DNA of 64,000 nucleotides from Achromobacter sp. AONIH1 (GCF_002902905.1 NZ_CP026124.1:62001-126000), one strand, 5' to 3'. Shown: positions 1 through 10,289, numbered from the stretch's first letter. Program-made: numbers and translations. Notes: generated by a model from the sequence alone, not told the origin.

Positions 1-769
1 CGACAAAGCTCATCGCCACCTGGCCGATCAGCATCACGCCGGCGGCGCCCATCAATTCCGGCCAGTGCGGCGAGCGCAAGGTAAAGCGTGGCGCCCCCCA
101 GAATCCGGTATCGGCCCGCGCGGCCAGCCAGGCGAGCCAGACCGTCTGGATGGCGTAGCCAACGAGAGTGCCCCACAGCAGCGGGCCGACGCCATCGGCG
201 CTGACCGCCAGCATGACCCATGCCAGCGTGGCGACGGCGGGCACGCTGTCCAGCAGCGTGTTGACGTGCCGCTCATGGGCGCGCAGGCGCGCGGCGCTGA
301 TGCCGGCCACCAGCAGCAATGCCGAGACCGGCGCGAACGCCACCAGCAGATCGCCTGTCATGGCGCGCACCTGCGGCGACAGCCCGCCACCCAGCCAATC
401 CAGCGCATAAGGCCAGGCCAGCCAGGTCAGCAGCGCGAGCGCGATCCCGGCGGCCAGTACCCAGCCCTGCAGTTCACGGATGAAATCATCCCGCTCAGCG
501 CGCTCTGCGCGGCGCAGGCGCACCAGCACGGGTATCAGCACCACCGACAGCACGCCCACGATGGTGACCGGCAGCCAGGTCGCCATGGTCATGGTGAACT
601 GGTAGGCATCGACCGCGTCGCTGACGCCATAGCGGTAGGCCACCGCCATTTCCTTGACGGCGCCCGCGGCCTTGCCAAGCAGCAGGAACACCGCCACCCG
701 GAACGCGCCTTTGAAGATACGCTGGTGGTCCGGGTGGATGTTGCCGAGTTTGCGGATGAGTGCTTTCAA
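1..769 (-). CDS. MurJ/MVF-like lipid-linked polysaccharide flippase (partial)
   Basis: Only the first ~256 codons are inside; the gene runs off the left edge. The translation is a string of hydrophobic helices separated by short basic loops, starting with a basic N-terminus (KALIRKLGNIHPDHQR) and containing KEMAVAYRYG after the first helix, a layout typical of the MurJ/MviN flippase superfamily. The start is taken as TTG at 769, one base after the stop of the upstream epimerase gene; the first in-frame ATG lies inside the loop after helix 1 and would remove that helix. No clear Shine-Dalgarno is seen, so translation is probably coupled to the epimerase gene. The expected role is inner-membrane export of a lipid-linked sugar made by the neighbouring enzymes. 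Family-level call; the substrate is inferred from context. Confidence 0.7.
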   Translation of the reverse strand, partial: MKALIRKLGNIHPDHQRIFKGAFRVAVFLLLGKAAGAVKEMAVAYRYGVSDAVDAYQFTMTMATWLPVTIVGVLSVVLIPVLVRLRRAERAERDDFIRELQGWVLAAGIALALLTWLAWPYALDWLGGGLSPQVRAMTGDLLVAFAPVSALLLVAGISAARLRAHERHVNTLLDSVPAVATLAWVMLAVSADGVGPLLWGTLVGYAIQTVWLAWLAARADTGFWGAPRFTLRSPHWPELMGAAGVMLIGQVAMSFV

Positions 770-770
770 A

Positions 771-1796
771 TCAACGCAGGAATTGCGTATACCAGGGCAT
801 TGCCTCGTCCAGCCCCTGCAGCACGGTGTGCGTGGGCTGATAACCGAGCAGGCGGCCAGCCTTGCTGACGTCGGCCTGCGAATGGCGCACGTCGCCGGCG
901 CGGAATTCGCCATACTTGGCCGGCTTGGCATAGGCCACGCCCTGGCGGCCCAGCGCCTGCACCAGGAAGCCGAACAGGTCGTTCAGCGTGCTGCGGCCGC
1001 TGACGGCGACGTTGTACACCTGGTTGCGCCCCTCTTGCGGCGCCATCGCGGCCAGCAGGTTGGCCTGCACGGCGTTGGCGACGAAGCAGAAGTCCCGGCT
1101 GGTCTCGCCGTCGCCGTTGATGACCACATCGTCGCCCTTGATCATGGCCGCGGTCCACTTCGGGATCACGGCGGCGTAGGCGCCATCCGGATCCTGGCGC
1201 TTGCCGAAGACGTTGAAATAACGCAGGCCGACCGTCTCGAAACCATACGAGCGCGCGAACACGTCCGCATAGAGTTCGTTGACATACTTGGTCACGGCGT
1301 ACGGCGACAGCGGATTGCCGATATTCTCTTCCACCTTGGGCAGCGCGGGATGGTCGCCATAGGTGGAACTGGACGCCGCGTACACGAACGACTTGACCTG
1401 CGCGTCGCGCGCGGCCACCAGCACGTTCAGGAAGCCGCCGACGTTCACGTCGTTGGTGGTGATGGGATCCTTCAGCGAGCGCGGCACCGAACCCAGCGCG
1501 GCCTGATGCAGTACGAAATCGACGCCCTGCACCGCGCGCTGGCAGGCAGCCAGGTCACGGATATCGCCCTCGATGAACGTAAAGCGCGCCCATTGTTCGG
1601 GCGACACGCTGGCGCGCACTTCGTCCAGATTGCGCTGATGGCCGGTGGCGAAGTTGTCCAGGCCGGTGACGGTCTGGCCCAGCTTCAACAAGGTTTCCAG
1701 CAAGTTGGAGCCGATGAAGCCGGCGCAGCCGGTCACCAGCCACTTGCGCGGCGCGGCCACCAGGTCCTGGGAGATGCTTTCGTATCGGGTGCTCAT
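771..1796 (-). CDS. wbpP: UDP-N-acetylglucosamine 4-epimerase (WbpP type)
   Basis: 341-residue extended short-chain dehydrogenase/reductase. It interconverts UDP-GlcNAc and UDP-GalNAc using bound NAD. Visible features are the Rossmann motif [10 protein letters not shown] (residues 22-31), [11 protein letters not shown], the [11 protein letters not shown] loop, the serine cluster [10 protein letters not shown] and the catalytic Tyr166-x3-Lys170 in SPYAVTK. Full length and motif wording match Pseudomonas aeruginosa WbpP closely from memory, including the N-terminal SRYE and the C-terminal AMPWY. It sits 14 bases after the dehydrogenase gene and one base before the flippase gene, so the three are almost certainly one transcript. 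With the dehydrogenase it gives UDP-GalNAcA (uronic acid) for a surface polysaccharide. Confidence 0.92.
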   Translation of the reverse strand: MSTRYESISQDLVAAPRKWLVTGCAGFIGSNLLETLLKLGQTVTGLDNFATGHQRNLDEVRASVSPEQWARFTFIEGDIRDLAACQRAVQGVDFVLHQAALGSVPRSLKDPITTNDVNVGGFLNVLVAARDAQVKSFVYAASSSTYGDHPALPKVEENIGNPLSPYAVTKYVNELYADVFARSYGFETVGLRYFNVFGKRQDPDGAYAAVIPKWTAAMIKGDDVVINGDGETSRDFCFVANAVQANLLAAMAPQEGRNQVYNVAVSGRSTLNDLFGFLVQALGRQGVAYAKPAKYGEFRAGDVRHSQADVSKAGRLLGYQPTHTVLQGLDEAMPWYTQFLR

Positions 1797-1810
1797 GCCA
1801 GGATCTCCTC

Positions 1811-3088
<1,278 letters not shown>

Positions 3089-3195
3089 AACTCTCCCTTG
3101 GCCATGAAAAGGACATGGCACTTCAAAGACGGTGAAACAATGAGTGTGTTGAGCAATCGGGTTTCCCGGACAAACGCGTCCAGGACCTCAAAGCC

Positions 3196-4299
3196 TCAAT
3201 GGGTTTTCAATACCGAAGGCAGCAGCAGCCAACCCGGCCGGCGCCAGGACACCAGGCGCGCATACAGCCAGATGTAGACGCCGGCGAAGACCAGCAGGCT
3301 CGCGCCCAGCGCCCAGGCGTTGTCCCACCAGATGGTGGCGGGCACCAGACCGATCAAGGCCAGCACCCACATGTAGGGCGAGGCCAGCGCATTGCACAGC
3401 GCCGGCACCGCATGACGGCGGCCGCGGCTGAAGGTCACGCGCACCAGGCGACGGAACACCAGCTGGTGCAGGTGCAGCGCGTCGGGCTGGTCCACCGGCA
3501 CGCCGCGTTTGAAGCGGCGGCGCCAGATCGAGAAACCGGTTTCGAATACGGGATAGAACAGCACCGCCAGGGCATAGAACGGCGACACCGATGGATTGCG
3601 CACCACCAGCAGCACCGCCAGCTCGGCCAGCATGAAGCCCAGGAAGTACGCGCCGCCGTCGCCCAGGAAGACCCGGCCGAACGGAAAGTTCCAGACCAGG
3701 AAGCCCAGCGTGGCCGACGCCAGCGCGGCGGCGATCATGAAGATCGGCATGTCGCCCACCTGCAAGGCCACCAGGCTGATGGACACCGCCATCAGAGTGG
3801 CGACCATGCCGGCCAGACCGTTCATGCCGTCGACGATGTTCAGCGCATGGGTACAGCCGCCCACGGCGAACATGGTGAAGACCAGGGATACCGGCCAGAA
3901 CGACAGCACATAGTCGACCGGCGCCATGCCGACGCGGCTCACGCCGCCCAGCAGCCACCAGGCGATGGCGGCGGAACCGAACGCCGCCAGCAGGCGCTTG
4001 CTGGCGCCGATGTCCTTGGTGATGTCTTCGAGCAGGCCCGCGACGAACACGGGCAACGCGGCCACGAACAGCGCCGGCCACAGCCAGGTCAGCGTCATGT
4101 TGCTCGGACCCAGCACCAGCAGGCCCGCCAGCGTGCCGGCCAGCACCGCCAGCCCGCCCACGCGCGGCGTGGCGCGGGAATGGTTCGCTTGCGGCTTGTT
4201 GAGATCGCTGTCGCCGGTGAAGGCGCCATGCCAGCGCTCCGACACCACGATGAGTCCCCCCACCATGAACGCGACCACGCAGATGTACAGCCAGGTCAC
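3196..4299 (-). CDS. polyprenyl-phosphate sugar-1-phosphate transferase (WecA/WbpL family)
   Basis: 367-residue multi-pass membrane enzyme of the MraY/WecA superfamily, which starts polysaccharide assembly by moving a HexNAc-1-phosphate (or related sugar phosphate) from UDP-sugar to undecaprenyl phosphate. Motifs in order: PRVGG near residue 45, the acidic LLEDITKD at 89-96, NIVDGMNGLAG with Asp157, FLGDGGAYFLG with Asp214, and a His-rich cytoplasmic loop ALHLHQLVFRR. Start is GTG 4299 behind the Shine-Dalgarno GAGGTGA; no ATG fits better. It is the first gene of this leftward polysaccharide operon within the window, 107 bases before the dehydrogenase gene. The sugar transferred is not readable from sequence; WbpL-type enzymes use UDP-FucNAc or UDP-QuiNAc, WecA uses UDP-GlcNAc. 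Confidence 0.85.
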   Translation of the reverse strand: MTWLYICVVAFMVGGLIVVSERWHGAFTGDSDLNKPQANHSRATPRVGGLAVLAGTLAGLLVLGPSNMTLTWLWPALFVAALPVFVAGLLEDITKDIGASKRLLAAFGSAAIAWWLLGGVSRVGMAPVDYVLSFWPVSLVFTMFAVGGCTHALNIVDGMNGLAGMVATLMAVSISLVALQVGDMPIFMIAAALASATLGFLVWNFPFGRVFLGDGGAYFLGFMLAELAVLLVVRNPSVSPFYALAVLFYPVFETGFSIWRRRFKRGVPVDQPDALHLHQLVFRRLVRVTFSRGRRHAVPALCNALASPYMWVLALIGLVPATIWWDNAWALGASLLVFAGVYIWLYARLVSWRRPGWLLLPSVLKTH

Positions 4300-4642
4300 A
4301 GAGTCACCTCAGGTTGGTCTATCGAGACAAGCCCGCCATTATCCGGGGCAGGTGTAACGCTCATATATGGCAGCAATAAGGAAGTGCAAATCACCGGGAC
4401 AGAACGTAACACCCGGCGCCAGGCCACCCATCCGCGTCCGATCCGATCGACAGGGCGGTCGGATACGGCGAAACCGCGGCATTGCGGCGACACAATCATC
4501 ATCGGGTAATTGTAGAGCTTTCCGCCCCGGCGCATGCGAAATCTCCAAGGGAAAACGCGAATATCGATCAGTGGCTGCGACCTGACGTTTTGCTGTCGGG
4601 CCGAGCCTCACCCATAAAATTAGGGACGAATCTCGCGGGAAT
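4300..4642. other. intergenic leader of the polysaccharide operon
   Basis: About 340 bases without a convincing gene, between the GTG start of the glycosyltransferase and the terminator at 4643. It is AT-richer than the flanks and presumably carries the promoter of the leftward operon. I see no convincing -35/-10 pair and no JUMPstart-like element. Confidence 0.5.
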
Positions 4643-4675
4643 AAAAAAAAGCCCGAGATCGTGAGATCTCGGGCT
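4643..4675 (-). terminator. intrinsic terminator of the candidate small RNA
   Basis: Perfect 11-bp stem (4650-4660 with 4665-4675, GCCCGAGATC arm) closed by a GTGA tetraloop. In the minus-strand sense it runs directly into eight T residues (4650-4643). This is a textbook Rho-independent terminator for leftward transcription. The nearest leftward gene upstream, coq7, ends over 400 bases away and has its own hairpin, so the terminator most likely ends a separate short transcript. Confidence 0.85.
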
Positions 4676-4786
4676 AAATCCACCAAAGGAGGAGGGTGGA
4701 GGAGACAACCGTGGCATGTTGGGCGGCTTTCGCTCGACTTGGCATCCGGGGTTTGCACCGCGCCGTCTGCGTTTCAACATCCGATG
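4643..4786 (-). ncRNA. candidate small RNA with pyrimidine-rich anti-SD-like stretch
   Basis: A free-standing minus-strand transcription unit of about 144 nt is predicted. It has a well-spaced sigma70-type promoter (4793-4821), a predicted start near 4786, and the strong terminator at 4643-4675. Near its 3' end, just before the terminator, it carries repeated CUCC units (TCTCCTCCACCC then TCCTCCTTTGG), which are complementary to Shine-Dalgarno sequences. Near the 5' end TTTCA and TGAAA can pair around an 8-nt loop. The only sizeable open frame has no stop before the terminator, so a peptide is unlikely. Not matched to a named RNA family by me; an alternative is a leader or 3' processed RNA. 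Confidence 0.5.
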
Positions 4787-4792
4787 AAATGC

Positions 4793-4821
4793 ATAGTACC
4801 GATCTTTTTTGTGCGATGCAA
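4793..4821 (-). promoter_or_regulatory. sigma70-like promoter for the candidate small RNA
   Basis: Read on the minus strand: -35 TTGCAT (4821-4816), spacer exactly 17 bases, -10 TACTAT (4798-4793). The spacer includes an A-run. It lies in an AT-rich patch of otherwise GC-rich DNA, with no minus-strand gene start just downstream. Confidence 0.55.
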
Positions 4822-5064
4822 GAATTATTTTTAAGCCTGGAATGGCGAGCGTCGGGCGTTGTGAATTAGCAGCAAGGTTCGACCTGGCGCTGCGCAAACC
4901 CGCATGAATCAACGATCTACCCAAACGCCGGGTTTTTGCTTAACGGGTTAACCCCTTTCGGGCATACCCTGGTGCATTTCGGGTAATCCCCGATCGAATT
5001 TTGCACCAAATCAGCGCCCAGGCACCATTGTGCGGCATTTTTTGCGCACCGCAACAAACGCCGT

Positions 5065-5096
5065 TCGGATTGCCGCCGTGCATGGCGGCAATCCGA
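5065..5096 (-). terminator. hairpin directly after coq7
   Basis: Perfect 13-bp inverted repeat (5065-5077 with 5084-5096) with a 6-base loop, starting 7 bases after the coq7 stop codon. It lacks a clean T-run on either strand, so it may be a weak terminator or a 3'-end stabiliser of the coq7 message. Confidence 0.5.
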
Positions 5097-5102
5097 TACC
5101 GC

Positions 5103-5768
5103 TCAGATCCAGTATGCCGTCGTGGTCATGATCTTGGACATGGCGCGCATGGCGCCGCGCACCGGCGCGGGCAGCGGCACGCCTCCAGCGGCTTCCGCGC
5201 TGGCGCGGTGATGCGCCTCGTCTTCCTTCATCTTGCGCACGATCTGGCGCGAGCGCTCGTCCTGCGGCGGCAAGGTCTGCAGGTGGCCATCGAGGTGGGC
5301 TTCGACCTGCCGCTCGGTTTCGGCCATGAAACCCAGGTTGCGCGGCACGCCGGCATAGCTGGCAACCACGCCCAGGGCGAATGAGCCTGCATACCAGACG
5401 GGATTCAACAGACTGGGCCGGCTGCCCAGTTCGCTCAGGCGCTGATTGCACCAGACCAGGTGATCGACCTCTTCGGCCGCCGCTTCCAGCAACAGGGCAC
5501 GGGCGGCGGGTTCGCGGCAGACCGACGCCTGGCCGCGATACAGCGCCTGGGCGCAGACCTCGCCCACGTGGTTCACCCGCATCAGCCCTGCCGCGTGGCG
5601 TTTTTCCTTGTCGGACAGCGCAGTGGGCAGTTCTTCGGCGCTGGCCGGGTTTGGCCGGCCAGCGGTGGCGTTGCCAGACAGCACCCGCAGCGCTCGGTCC
5701 GCCTCGGCCAGCAGCGCGTCCAGCGGGCCGGAACGACGCGAAAACAACGGGAAGGGGGCAGCGGGCAT
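5103..5768 (-). CDS. coq7: demethoxyubiquinone hydroxylase Coq7
   Basis: 221-residue di-iron monooxygenase of the Coq7/CAT5 family, which hydroxylates 2-octaprenyl-3-methyl-6-methoxy-1,4-benzoquinol in ubiquinone synthesis at the inner membrane. Ferritin-like ligands are visible in order: the Glu of [11 protein letters not shown], Glu and His in [10 protein letters not shown], the Glu of the [14 protein letters not shown] helix, and Glu/His in [11 protein letters not shown] at the C-terminus. The frame is open upstream to 5840, but ATG 5768 has the Shine-Dalgarno AGGAG and gives a normal-length protein. Bordetella-type bacteria use Coq7 instead of E. coli UbiF for this step. Divergent from the OsmC gene, sharing about 120 bases of promoter region. 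Confidence 0.92.
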   Translation of the reverse strand: MPAAPFPLFSRRSGPLDALLAEADRALRVLSGNATAGRPNPASAEELPTALSDKEKRHAAGLMRVNHVGEVCAQALYRGQASVCREPAARALLLEAAAEEVDHLVWCNQRLSELGSRPSLLNPVWYAGSFALGVVASYAGVPRNLGFMAETERQVEAHLDGHLQTLPPQDERSRQIVRKMKEDEAHHRASAEAAGGVPLPAPVRGAMRAMSKIMTTTAYWI

Positions 5769-5888
5769 GAGCAACTCCTGGAAATCCGGTCGAACGCCCC
5801 TGACGCGGGGCGGGACTCTCGTGCTGGGGATTGTACGCAACGGGTATCATCAGCCATTGACTGCGCTCAAGCTCAAGGACACACGCAC

Positions 5889-6329
5889 ATGGAATGCACG
5901 ATCGACTGGGGCGGCCCTTCGGGCATGCTCTTCACCGCCAGCACCGGCAGCGGCCACGTGGCCGTGATGGACGGCGCCGTGGATGGCGGCGGCCACAATC
6001 TGGCGCCCCGCCCCATGGAAATGCTGCTGGCCGGCACGGGCGGCTGCACCGCCTACGACGTGGTCCTGATCCTCAAGCGCGGCCGGCACGCTGTGAGCGG
6101 CTGCAGCGTCAAGCTCCAGGCCGAACGCGCCGACGCCGATCCCAAGGTCTTCACCCGCATCCACTTCGCCTTCACCGTGACCGGCCGCGACCTGCCCCGC
6201 GCCGCGGTCGAGCGCGCGGTGCAGCTGTCGCACGAGAAATACTGCTCGGCCTCAGCCATGCTGGAAAAGACCGCCGAGCTGACCTTCTCGGTCGATATCG
6301 TCGACACCCGGGAAGCCGCGGCCGCCTGA
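5889..6329 (+). CDS. OsmC/Ohr family protein
   Basis: 146 residues. The family comprises dimeric thiol-dependent peroxidases and related proteins of oxidative or osmotic stress. It has the two family cysteines at the expected separation: GGCTAYD near residue 55 and EKYCSAS near residue 120, with the glycine-rich APRPMEMLLAGTGG before the first. ATG 5889 follows AAGGA at a usable distance; an open frame continues further upstream but overlaps coq7 antisense and carries no family sequence. It resembles the YhfA-like branch rather than Ohr, so organic hydroperoxide activity is not certain. Confidence 0.8.
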   Translation: MECTIDWGGPSGMLFTASTGSGHVAVMDGAVDGGGHNLAPRPMEMLLAGTGGCTAYDVVLILKRGRHAVSGCSVKLQAERADADPKVFTRIHFAFTVTGRDLPRAAVERAVQLSHEKYCSASAMLEKTAELTFSVDIVDTREAAAA

Positions 6330-6391
6330 GGCCCGCCGTGGCCCTGCCCGCCGGCATGGTGTAATTCAGCCTCCGCACCGTTTATTTTTAC

Positions 6392-6422
6392 CGTCCCGCC
6401 GCGACGCGCTCGCGGCGGGACG
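6392..6422. repeat. strong hairpin between osmC-like gene and thyA
   Basis: 13-bp perfect inverted repeat (6392-6404 with 6410-6422) around a 5-base loop. A T-rich tract precedes it on the plus strand, and none follows it on either strand, so it does not look like a standard intrinsic terminator. It ends 42 bases before the thyA start and could act as a factor-dependent terminator or an mRNA-stability element. Confidence 0.5.
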
Positions 6423-6464
6423 TCATGCGCCGCCCTGCCCGACAGGATGGCGCCAGGGACCGCC

Positions 6465-7436
6465 ATGAAACAATACCTGGACCTCGTTCAATCCATCCTC
6501 GACACCGGCTCGTGGCAGGAGAACCGGACCGGCATACGCACCCTGAGCATGCCCGGGGCCTCGCTGCGCTTCGACCTGCAACAGGGCTTCCCGGCGGTCA
6601 CCACCAAGAAACTGGCGTTCAAGTCCGCCATCGGCGAGCTGGTGGGCTTCCTGCGCGCCACGCGCAGCGCGGCCGAGTTCCGCGAGCTGGGCTGCAAGGT
6701 CTGGGACCAGAATGCCAATGAAAATGCCCAGTGGCTGGCCAATCCCTATCGCGAAGGCCCGGACGACCTGGGTCCGGTGTACGGCGTCCAATGGCGCCAG
6801 TGGCCAGCCTACAAGGTGCTCGACGCCGGTCGTCCGGCGCAGATCGCCGACGCCCTGGCGCGCGGCTATGCCAAGGTCGCGGACCTGGACGAAGGCGGCA
6901 CTCCCAAGGTGCTGCTCTACAAGGCCGTCGACCAGCTGCGCCAGTGCCTGGACACGATCCATGAGCGCCCCGGCGACCGCCGCATCCTGTTCCACGGCTG
7001 GAACTGGGCCCAGATCGAGGAAATGGCGCTGCCGCCCTGCCACCTGCTCTATCAGTTCCTGCCGAACGCCAGCACGCGCGAGATCTCGCTGTGCCTGTAC
7101 ATCCGCTCCAACGACGTCGGCCTGGGCACGCCCTTCAACCTGACCGAGGGCGCGGCGCTGCTGCACCTGGTCGGCCGGCTGACGGGCTACACGCCGCGCT
7201 GGTTCACGTATTTCATCGGCGACGCGCACATCTACGAGAATCACTTGCCGATGCTGCGCGAACAACTGAGCCGCACGCCCTTCGAGGCCCCCCGCCTGGT
7301 GCTGTCGGACCGCATCCCCGACTTCGCGGCCACTGGCCGCTACGAGCCGGAATGGCTGGAGCGGGTCGAGCCGGGCGATTTCACGCTGGAAGGCTATACG
7401 CACCACGCGCCGCTCACGGCGCCGATGGCTGTCTAG
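6465..7436 (+). CDS. thyA: thymidylate synthase
   Basis: 323 residues. It methylates dUMP to dTMP using methylene-tetrahydrofolate, yielding dihydrofolate. Visible are the N-terminal RTGIRTLS loop that binds phosphate, the [16 protein letters not shown] segment, YGVQWR, catalytic Cys in [24 protein letters not shown] and the folate-site HIYENH. It has the longer insert ([14 protein letters not shown] region) found in long-form ThyA proteins. ATG 6465 is chosen over the in-frame 6447 start because AGGGA sits just before it and homologues begin MKQYLDL. The partner enzyme folA lies 2.9 kb downstream with a c-di-GMP gene between them. Confidence 0.95.
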   Translation: MKQYLDLVQSILDTGSWQENRTGIRTLSMPGASLRFDLQQGFPAVTTKKLAFKSAIGELVGFLRATRSAAEFRELGCKVWDQNANENAQWLANPYREGPDDLGPVYGVQWRQWPAYKVLDAGRPAQIADALARGYAKVADLDEGGTPKVLLYKAVDQLRQCLDTIHERPGDRRILFHGWNWAQIEEMALPPCHLLYQFLPNASTREISLCLYIRSNDVGLGTPFNLTEGAALLHLVGRLTGYTPRWFTYFIGDAHIYENHLPMLREQLSRTPFEAPRLVLSDRIPDFAATGRYEPEWLERVEPGDFTLEGYTHHAPLTAPMAV

Positions 7437-7516
7437 GCCCCCCCCGAGCGCTGCGCGCTTCCCCCCAAGGGGGGGCGCCGCCGCGGACCGGCAAAGCCGG
7501 CTCCGCGCGGCCCCGA
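7437..7516 (+). repeat. gene-end structured repeat, copy 1 (after thyA)
   Basis: GC-rich element starting at the base after the thyA stop. Shared skeleton in gene-sense order: C-run, GAGCGC...GCGCTT arms, CCCCCC/GGGGGG arms, then ACCGGCAAAGCCGGCTCCG. The same skeleton occurs at 10054, 15292, 46255 (minus) and 46985 (minus). Confidence 0.8.
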
Positions 7517-7989
7517 TAGTGTGAGGCCTTGCCGAATTGACGGTTGTCGCCATGGCGCAGGCTCCTGGCCGGGCGTCCGAATGGCGCGGGGCCGAGCGCG
7601 CCGCGCTTGGGCAAGCGCAAGCGGGGCGAAGCTGGGCCGCATCGTGGCCGCGCGAAGTGAAGATTGGTGAGCTTCTGAAAGCCCGTTTTCTGTATAACCC
7701 ATCCCTTAGCCCCGGACGCGCGTCCAGCATGGCACGCGCCCCGTTGCTGCCGAACGGCCCCTGCTGCGCCGTGCCCGTCGCTCGCCGCGCGACCGGGCGA
7801 CATCCGGCCTCGCCGGTCGCCCTCGTTGCCCGGCCGCAGCCCCCCGCCCAAAGTAAAGAAAGAGAGTACGTGAATCCCCAGCGTCGACAGCAAGGATTGC
7901 CCTGCGGGCTATTTGCAACTGTTGACTACGAATTGATGTGAATTGAGGCCGGCGCGGCGGCGGTATGCGCCCAGGACAGGACCCCAAAA
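7517..7989. other. intergenic region before the MHYT-GGDEF-EAL gene
   Basis: About 470 bases with open frames on both strands but none with a recognisable product, Shine-Dalgarno or conserved motif. The last ~130 bases are AT-richer and probably hold the promoter of the downstream gene. No clear -35/-10 pair is visible. Confidence 0.5.
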
Positions 7990-10053
7990 ATGCTCGTTGG
8001 AACATATAACCCTTCGCTCGTCCTCGTATCCCTAGGGGTCGCCGTCCTGGCGTCGTACACAGCGTTGGGCATGGCGAACCGCGTGCGCGCGGCCAACGGC
8101 CTGCCGGCGGCGCGGTACTGGTTGTCGGGCGGCGCGTTCGCGATGGGGATCGGCATCTGGGCCATGCATTTCGTCGGCATGCTGGCCTTCAGCCTGCCCA
8201 TCGACATGGGCTACGACATTCCCCTGACGCTGCTGTCCCTGGCCATCGCCATCGGCTGCTCGGCATTCGCCTTGTGGACGGTGTGCCGCGACGAGCTGTC
8301 GCGGCGCCGCCTGGCGGTCGGCGCCCTGCTCATGGGCGCGGGCATCGCGGCGATGCACTACGTGGGCATGGCCGCGATGCGCATGCAGCCCGGCATCGTC
8401 TATCACAGAGGCTGGTTCGCGCTGTCCATCCTGATCGCCGTGGCAGCGTCGGGCGCGGCGCTGTGGATCACCTACCGGCTGCGCCACGACGGGCCGCGCA
8501 TGGCGTTTTTACGGCCGCTGGCGTCGGTGGCGATGGGGCTGGCCATCGTCGGCATGCACTACACCGGCATGCAGGCCGCGGGCTTTCCGGACGACAGCGT
8601 CTGCCTGGCCTCCAATGGCGGCCTGTCGGCTGGCTGGCTGGCCATCGCCGTCACCGCCGTGACCCTGAGCGTGCTGGGCATTGCGCTGATCGTGGCGGTG
8701 CTGGACAACCGGCTGGAAGCTCGCACCTCGGCCCTGGCGTCGTCGCTGGCCGAAGCCAACGAAGAACTGGTGCAGCTGGCCCTGCACGACACGCTCACCA
8801 AGCTGCCCAACCGCATTCTGCTCGAAGACCGCATGGAGCAGGCCATCGAAAGCGCCAGCCGGCGCAAGGGCTATTTCGCGGTGCTGTTCTTCGACCTGGA
8901 CGGTTTCAAGGCGGTCAACGACGCCTACGGCCACCATACCGGCGACGCGCTGCTCATCGACCTGGCGCAACGCATCCGCCAGACTCTGCGCACCCAGGAC
9001 ACCGTTGCGCGACTGGGCGGCGACGAATTCATCGTCCTGAGCGAAGTGGGCGAACCGACCGACGCCGCCAGCGTGGCCGACCGCCTGATCAACGCCATCG
9101 CGCGGCCCGTGACGGTCTACGGCCACGAAGTGCTGGTGACATCCAGCGTGGGCATCGCCATCTATCCCAACGACGGCGAGGACACCCACGCGCTGCTGAC
9201 CAACGCCGACGCCGCCATGTATCACGCCAAGCGCCTGGGCGGCACCGGCTACAGCTTCTTCGAGCCGTCGATGAACGCCGACGCGCACGAACAGATCGAG
9301 CTGCTGCACGACCTGCGGCTGGCGCAGGAGCGCGGCCAGTTCGTGCTGCACTACCAGCCCAAATATGAAGCGCCGGCCGGCCCGATCATCGGCGCCGAGG
9401 CGCTGTTGCGCTGGAACCACCCCACGCGCGGCCTGGTCGGCCCGGACCTGTTCATTCCCACGGCGGAAAAGACCGGCCTGATCCTGTCGATCGGCGACTG
9501 GGTCATCAACGAAGCCTGCCGCCAGATGCGCGAATGGATCGACGCGGGCCAGAGCCACTGGACTATCGCCGTGAACATCTCGGCGCTGCAGTTCGCGCAT
9601 GCCAGCCTGGTCGAGACGGTGCGCGGCGCGCTCGCCCGGCACAACGTGCCGCCGTCCTGCCTGACGCTGGAAGTGACCGAATCGACGGCCATGCGTGACG
9701 CCGAGGCCAGCCTGGCGGTGCTCAAGCGCCTGTCCGGCCTGGGCGTGACCATTTCCATCGACGACTTCGGCACCGGCTATTCGAGCCTGCTGTACCTGAA
9801 GCGCCTGCCGGCCACCGAGCTGAAGATCGACCGCGGCTTCGTGAACCAGTTGGAGAACGACAACGAGGATGCGGCCATCGTGTCCGCCATCGTCGCCCTG
9901 GCGCAGCAGCTGAACCTGCGCATCGTGGCCGAAGGCGTCGAGACCACCGCACAACAGAAGTTCCTGACCGGCCTGGGCTGCGATTCGCTGCAGGGTTTCC
10001 TGCTGGGCAAGCCCATGCCGGCCACCGAGTTCCTCGAACACGCGAATGGATGA
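7990..10053 (+). CDS. MHYT-GGDEF-EAL cyclic-di-GMP enzyme
   Basis: 687 residues. The N-terminal ~250 residues are a seven-helix MHYT sensor with its three signature motifs, MHFVGM, MHYVGM and MHYTGM, thought to bind a metal and sense a gas or redox signal. A GGDEF domain follows with intact GGDEF near residue 344 and an I-site RTQD exactly five residues upstream, so diguanylate cyclase activity with product inhibition is possible. The C-terminal EAL domain has EALLRW near residue 470, DDFGTGYSSL and KIDRGFV, the metal and catalytic residues of an active phosphodiesterase. It is therefore potentially bifunctional. The Shine-Dalgarno AGGAC precedes ATG 7990. It sits alone between thyA and folA, bracketed by two copies of the gene-end repeat. 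Confidence 0.93.
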   Translation: MLVGTYNPSLVLVSLGVAVLASYTALGMANRVRAANGLPAARYWLSGGAFAMGIGIWAMHFVGMLAFSLPIDMGYDIPLTLLSLAIAIGCSAFALWTVCRDELSRRRLAVGALLMGAGIAAMHYVGMAAMRMQPGIVYHRGWFALSILIAVAASGAALWITYRLRHDGPRMAFLRPLASVAMGLAIVGMHYTGMQAAGFPDDSVCLASNGGLSAGWLAIAVTAVTLSVLGIALIVAVLDNRLEARTSALASSLAEANEELVQLALHDTLTKLPNRILLEDRMEQAIESASRRKGYFAVLFFDLDGFKAVNDAYGHHTGDALLIDLAQRIRQTLRTQDTVARLGGDEFIVLSEVGEPTDAASVADRLINAIARPVTVYGHEVLVTSSVGIAIYPNDGEDTHALLTNADAAMYHAKRLGGTGYSFFEPSMNADAHEQIELLHDLRLAQERGQFVLHYQPKYEAPAGPIIGAEALLRWNHPTRGLVGPDLFIPTAEKTGLILSIGDWVINEACRQMREWIDAGQSHWTIAVNISALQFAHASLVETVRGALARHNVPPSCLTLEVTESTAMRDAEASLAVLKRLSGLGVTISIDDFGTGYSSLLYLKRLPATELKIDRGFVNQLENDNEDAAIVSAIVALAQQLNLRIVAEGVETTAQQKFLTGLGCDSLQGFLLGKPMPATEFLEHANG

Positions 10054-10146
10054 GGCCCCCCCGAGGCGCCTGCGGCGCCTTCCCCCAGGGGCGCCGCGTG
10101 CGGACCGGCGAAGCCGGCTCCGCAGCGGCCCCGCTGCGGGCCGCCT
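10054..10146 (+). repeat. gene-end structured repeat, copy 2 (after the c-di-GMP gene)
   Basis: Begins at the base after the stop codon. Contains the C-run, GAGGCGCC/GGCGCCT arms, CCCCC/GGGG arms and ACCGGCGAAGCCGGCTCCG, then GCAGCGGCCCCGCTGC as an additional hairpin. Same orientation as copy 1. Confidence 0.8.
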
Positions 10147-10289
10147 ACGATGGGTGGTGAGTGTGCCTTGTTGAGAGAATCGGGCGCGGGGGGCGTTGAG
10201 GGTTCGCGCGCGTCGGCGCGCGCGGATTTGCTACGCTTACGGCAGTGCGCGCTTGCCGCGCCGTCCTTGAACTTCGCCATAGCGTCCGC

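Noticed and set aside
4568..4924. 118-residue open frame across the candidate small RNA
   Set aside because: Runs through a strong terminator and its A-tract, with no start signal; better explained as non-coding.
6392..6422. Intrinsic terminator between osmC-like gene and thyA
   Set aside because: No T-run follows on either strand, so it is listed only as a hairpin.
7537..7941. 134-residue open frame in the gap before the MHYT gene
   Set aside because: No Shine-Dalgarno, no family resemblance, biased composition.
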